Of a stretch of DNA of 28,541 nucleotides, positions 25,901 through 28,541 are shown one piece after another (the stretch's first letter is position 1; every line of letters starts with the position of its first letter). This stretch comes from a virus. Both the position numbers and the translations under genes were made by a program. The DNA lies in the IMG/VR virus record IMGVR_UViG_3300025466_000137, positions 1 to 28,541 of that record; one strand, written 5' to 3'. The notes beneath the pieces were generated by a model that made no database searches, was not told the origin of the DNA, and was given only the letters and a program-made list of their open reading frames with translations.

Positions 25901-28541
25901 TAATTTACTACCATCACTAGGGTGGCAGAAAATGGCAGAACTATTTTTTCCTCCCTTTTCAAAGATGGCACTCATGCTACCACCCTGCTCAGAGACCAAT
26001 GCCAAGGCATTTCCTAAGAGACCGGCAGATTCGGAACTAGAAAGTGCTTCAATGACCGTGCTAGGACTAGATTCACCACCCCACCTTCCCTGTGATGCAG
26101 AAATTGACCTGATGCGGAGTGACCCACCAATGATCTGTGCTAGTTCAGGTACAGCAGTGGAGATGACTTGATGAGTGATTTTGGATTGAACCTCTTTAGG
26201 TAGAGAGGAAATCTCAGGGAACGTAGCAGGGAGGAGATTGCCTTTAGAGTAGTTTACTTCCGCATAAATATGGGTGGTGTTATGTGCTAGTGCCGTTGCA
26301 ACTGTTGGTTCTGGCAATCCATATTGACGTAAGATCCTCATCCACCCAACTGCTTGTGCCTCGGCAGGATTCCATTTGCCTCCTGCCCATTCTTTTTTAT
26401 TCAAATGGTCAGTCAGGTTGTTTCCCCATTCACTGATTCCTTCATAATTCCCATCACTGGGGGATCCACGTTGATCAACAAACATTTCAAAGGGTTTTCG
26501 ACCTTCAATGCTGACCTTGATCTTTTCTGGCTGAACAATGTCTTTTGTGGATCCATCATCCATTTTTTTGGTGACTGTCTTGGATTCCAGCACCTCAATG
26601 GAAACGGGTTTTTTGTCCACAAAAAGGTTTCCTTCATCTGCCATTTCCTTGAGTCGTGTCAGGGTTTGCTGATCGACGTGACCACTATCACGACCCGTGT
26701 GGACATCAGCAACAAAAGGCATGCCTCCCTCTGGTTTTTCACCCATGTAGGTTCTGGTCGGTCTCTGGAATCCTGCATCCACAAAGTCCGTTAGCTTCTG
26801 ACCAAATCCCTTTTCTGGAACCTGATTGGTCAGGATTCCTTCAATCTTTCCATCTGCCAGACCACCTTTCTTGCCGGTGCCAATCCCTGCCAAACGATCC
26901 TCTACCTTGAAGACATTCCCAAGGGCACCGGAGGGAGAGACATTCTGTTGTGCTGCCAACCATGCCATCATCATGGTCGGAGCATCATCACCAAAGATCT
27001 CGGTGAAGTTGCCTTTGAGTTCCGTGTACCACTTTCTAAAATCGGTGACCTCTTCTGGTTTTAACCAGTGTTCGTTTTCCTTGATCCAATCAGCAAAGGG
27101 TTTCCCACCATGTTTTTCATCTGCACCTACGACAATGTTCCGACCATTTGAGTCGTGGAATCTGGTGAGCAGGTTTTTTGCAACGCCGGTGCCTTCTTTA
27201 CGGTTTTTCTTCTTTTGTAAATTTTCTTTTGTATCTCCCACTGCTTGTCGTAAAAAAGCCAGACCAGACTCGTCAATACCTGCCTGATGCATGATTTCGG
27301 CTTTTAATTCCTCTTTGTCCTTTTGGTACATGGTCTCTCCAGTTGGATCATGTGTTCCTCCATCGTTGGTCAATTTCCATTCATGAAGGGCATTTGCTAA
27401 AATATCACGTGCTGCCTTGATATCAGTAAAATGGGAATTACTCCCCATCTGCCATCCACCAAGTTTTTCAAGGACGGTATCAAGCCATTGTTTAATGGAA
27501 TCACCAATGGTTTTGAACAAAGACGGATCTGATTTTGATAACCGATCCCACATATCTTTGTTTCCAAGGTTGTTCCCAAGGAAATCGGCAATAACCTCAT
27601 CAACACGTTGTGATTCTTTATAGTGGGATTTGTCTGAGTTGACTTTGTCCATGTCCCTGATGAGGGGGAGGAGTTTGGCCTTGAACTTGGCAGCCAAATC
27701 AGGGTGTTGAGTAGAAAGGGAATGCCATAACTCATGACCCAGAGTGAACATGTGGGGACGTGCTCCATCTGCCTTGAGGAAAATATAATCCTTGAGGGCA
27801 TCAGAGGTGTTGATAAACCCATTCCCTGCATTGCCTTTGTCGGTGTTGTAGAGGACAACTTTCTTACCAAAAAGTCTGGCAATCCGGTCTGCCAGTTTGT
27901 AGGCAGGGTCATTTTGGGCTTTTTTAAGTTGCTCTGGAGTGGCAGCAGACACCGTGGTATCGGAAACGTCATTTCCTTTGGCTTTTTCCCGTTCTGTCTC
28001 TGCCTGTAAATTGGTGTTGAGAAGATCGATTGCTTTGGTTGATTCATCTCCTTCTGCGGTGGCAGATAGCTTTATTTCTTCACTTGGATGGTCACCATTC
28101 GTAAGCACAATATCCGGTACTTGGATGGTGATGGTAGGAGATGGTTTTCGTCCCTCATCCAGCACGGTCTTGGCATCATCAGCAGTTGCCGTTGTCCAAT
28201 CATTTCCTTCCTTCATTGTCCGGTCATACTCGGACTGAAGGTGATCTTTCATGGCATCCGTGTAAGCAGTTTCTGCTGCATCCTTGTCGGTAAATGTTGC
28301 CGTGTGAGATTCCCCTTCTGGGGTCATGGTGATGACGTGAAACGTGCCATCGTAATTGTTGACCAACTTGGGGGCATTCGGGGAGCTAATGATGTCAATC
28401 GCCTGTTGGTAATTGTCTTTCTGAAGTTGTTTTCCTGCCTCGATGTCTTCCGAGGTACGCTTATTCCACCCGTCCGTGATTGCTTTGATTCGTTGGTCTT
28501 CCGGCAGTTCAGAAATCCGTGTTGCTTCATCGTGGGAAAAT
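22973..28541 (-). CDS. Giant polyvalent internal virion protein, 5'-partial
   Basis: The frame is open to the window edge, so at least 1855 aa and longer in reality; a TTG at 28366 is internal. Near residue 268 of the visible part (T-L-G-H-E-L-W-H-S-L) is a zinc protease motif, with a downstream R-V-D-E-V-I-A-D-F-L-G that can supply the third ligand Glu. Several 'large polyvalent protein' type regions follow: W-L-A-A-Q-Q-N-V-S-P-S-G-A-L with T-R-T-Y-M-G-E-K-P; R-T-F-D-T-Y-H-E-G-E-S with N-A-I-N-S-R-R-F-V; L-A-V-H-P-E-I-A; and F-S-P-F-H-Q-V-Q-E-G-I-H-A-I, as in LPD38-like C-termini. Hydrophobic stretches near the end suit membrane insertion. Such proteins are carried in the virion and injected with DNA. 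Gene order (before fibres) fits an ejection protein. Confidence 0.78.
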   Translation of the reverse strand, partial: FSHDEATRISELPEDQRIKAITDGWNKRTSEDIEAGKQLQKDNYQQAIDIISSPNAPKLVNNYDGTFHVITMTPEGESHTATFTDKDAAETAYTDAMKDHLQSEYDRTMKEGNDWTTATADDAKTVLDEGRKPSPTITIQVPDIVLTNGDHPSEEIKLSATAEGDESTKAIDLLNTNLQAETEREKAKGNDVSDTTVSAATPEQLKKAQNDPAYKLADRIARLFGKKVVLYNTDKGNAGNGFINTSDALKDYIFLKADGARPHMFTLGHELWHSLSTQHPDLAAKFKAKLLPLIRDMDKVNSDKSHYKESQRVDEVIADFLGNNLGNKDMWDRLSKSDPSLFKTIGDSIKQWLDTVLEKLGGWQMGSNSHFTDIKAARDILANALHEWKLTNDGGTHDPTGETMYQKDKEELKAEIMHQAGIDESGLAFLRQAVGDTKENLQKKKNRKEGTGVAKNLLTRFHDSNGRNIVVGADEKHGGKPFADWIKENEHWLKPEEVTDFRKWYTELKGNFTEIFGDDAPTMMMAWLAAQQNVSPSGALGNVFKVEDRLAGIGTGKKGGLADGKIEGILTNQVPEKGFGQKLTDFVDAGFQRPTRTYMGEKPEGGMPFVADVHTGRDSGHVDQQTLTRLKEMADEGNLFVDKKPVSIEVLESKTVTKKMDDGSTKDIVQPEKIKVSIEGRKPFEMFVDQRGSPSDGNYEGISEWGNNLTDHLNKKEWAGGKWNPAEAQAVGWMRILRQYGLPEPTVATALAHNTTHIYAEVNYSKGNLLPATFPEISSLPKEVQSKITHQVISTAVPELAQIIGGSLRIRSISASQGRWGGESSPSTVIEALSSSESAGLLGNALALVSEQGGSMSAIFEKGGKNSSAIFCHPSDGSKLTPEQLDSLAKEAGISGMTVQPYRDGERVMLVGTKKGTFMPKGLTEKQRDDMTQKISAWAEREGIDLTVDRTQTTIDANENNWNTDKEGESYRQRLIDGGGNSKIRDILDFRRRYAEIVNDAIEQHSPESLTGTREDRLSRFSNLDKPTLFQRDDEDQGGQTLFQKGQPIITGKTPPPPTFREKSEETLKRLQSTIKDLPAASPFKRALLQWSGRSQRSTNEIERAQHEVEKVAPNLVTREGITNWLEAGGDKSLLRLRASTAIEKYKAGYEAALNFTPEQEALANKIKSTFDILLKRGNSWGLDLGTRDNYVPHVYKTEPQAPSGSTPKRLSEFFKFSQERTFDTYHEGESNGYQPETKDIAKLLGLYMNDMSNAINSRRFVEDLRGLKASDGRPLLSGRGSGSETTTDKGTTHLVYPDAADEGTEDYKKLDQPALHDWKFAGKADDGSMILTKGDLAVHPEIATHLNNALSSSAITRWINSKTENPFLNAVKSTVNFGLKAQGYAKGTMLSFSPFHQVQEGIHAIGHRINPFAGLPKIDLRDPAMRDAADHGLMIAHDRLSQSLFMEGVGDNNSNLITMGLRKIGWGLSTKAADTVDAYQHYLFSQYIPSLKFQTYTHIVERNMERYAKDLAAGKVDEWQVKNLSARQANAAYGHLNYTDMGHNPTIRHAMQIVLLAPDFLEARGRFVGQAAKGLVGGKVGAEQLQALAFLAIVQFVGARIFNKLTNDDYEWDHPFEIRVGNKYYGLRSVPEDMYKLVTNTTGFIGGRISPLVGRFIQEGVFGVNYRGEHTTVGDAIADIIAGIVPMSMQSMVGQWTQTGKTNPISWWEQMLTSAGVQIHRYSPITTMYPKAKAWVHANYPENDQKGSYPVSKFQQLRYALEDANEEAVAKQMKILDESGMSHHEITRGFTASVNHPFTGSRATDKQWVKTLDEDDQQRYKAAVERKKEILRRYHQMTGHNPVSNSVEDEQNPE

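Overview
The window looks like most of the genome of a temperate, short-tailed (podovirus-type) dsDNA phage. The virion genes are of the T7-like kind: a large head-tail connector portal, a scaffold, a capsid protein, tail tube proteins A and B, N-terminally anchored fibres and a giant internal protein. The early half is lambda-like: a tyrosine integrase, an excisionase, an Erf annealase with a Cas4-like exonuclease, a replication initiator with a candidate internal origin, and a DnaC-type loader. No phage RNA or DNA polymerase is visible. The integrase lies beside a 26-bp copy of a tRNA-Ser 3' end (17575-17600) that has phage genes on both sides. That is attP, so this is an unintegrated or circularly permuted phage genome rather than a prophage with flanks. 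The host cannot be named. Starts lack Shine-Dalgarno sequences and are preceded by A/C-rich leaders, which points to a host group that relies little on SD pairing. The glycine-rich adhesin and its 117-aa neighbour resemble proteins I associate with aquatic phages (inference).

Almost everything is on the minus strand and is transcribed right to left. 28541-22973: C-terminal part (at least 1855 aa) of a polyvalent internal virion protein with a zinc protease motif. 22928-19566: fibre and adhesin genes. 19569-17693: lysis-type cassette of small membrane proteins, a lipoprotein, a GH108-like muramidase and a mini metallopeptidase. 17670-17471: attP region. 17477-15752: integrase, two small proteins (one ribbon-helix-helix-like) and excisionase. 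15622-13142: recombination operon. 13145-10180: DUF1064 nuclease, zinc-ribbon protein, initiator with candidate origin, DnaC loader and a PD-(D/E)XK protein. 10226-9264: the only plus-strand cassette, three small genes converging on the replication operon. 9263-8990: divergent control region. 8989-1: a small basic protein, SSB, DUF3310, both terminase subunits with a zinc ribbon between them, portal, scaffold, capsid and tail tube proteins. Genes are chained by ATGA or TAATG stop/start overlaps, which suggests translational coupling.

The most interesting signal is a dispersed motif, consensus roughly (A/G)GGTGT(A/C)TATA, in about 15 copies. Most lie just upstream of operon or gene starts, or in the first codons of a gene. 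Several are near-perfect dyads (GGGTGT-N4-ACACCC). It looks like a phage-wide operator or promoter system similar in layout to 'stoperators', although no repressor gene is recognisable in the window. Other points of note are helically spaced GCTAGC repeats inside the initiator gene, a structured leader before the capsid gene, complete apparent absence of GCGC, and several genes of 27-56 codons.
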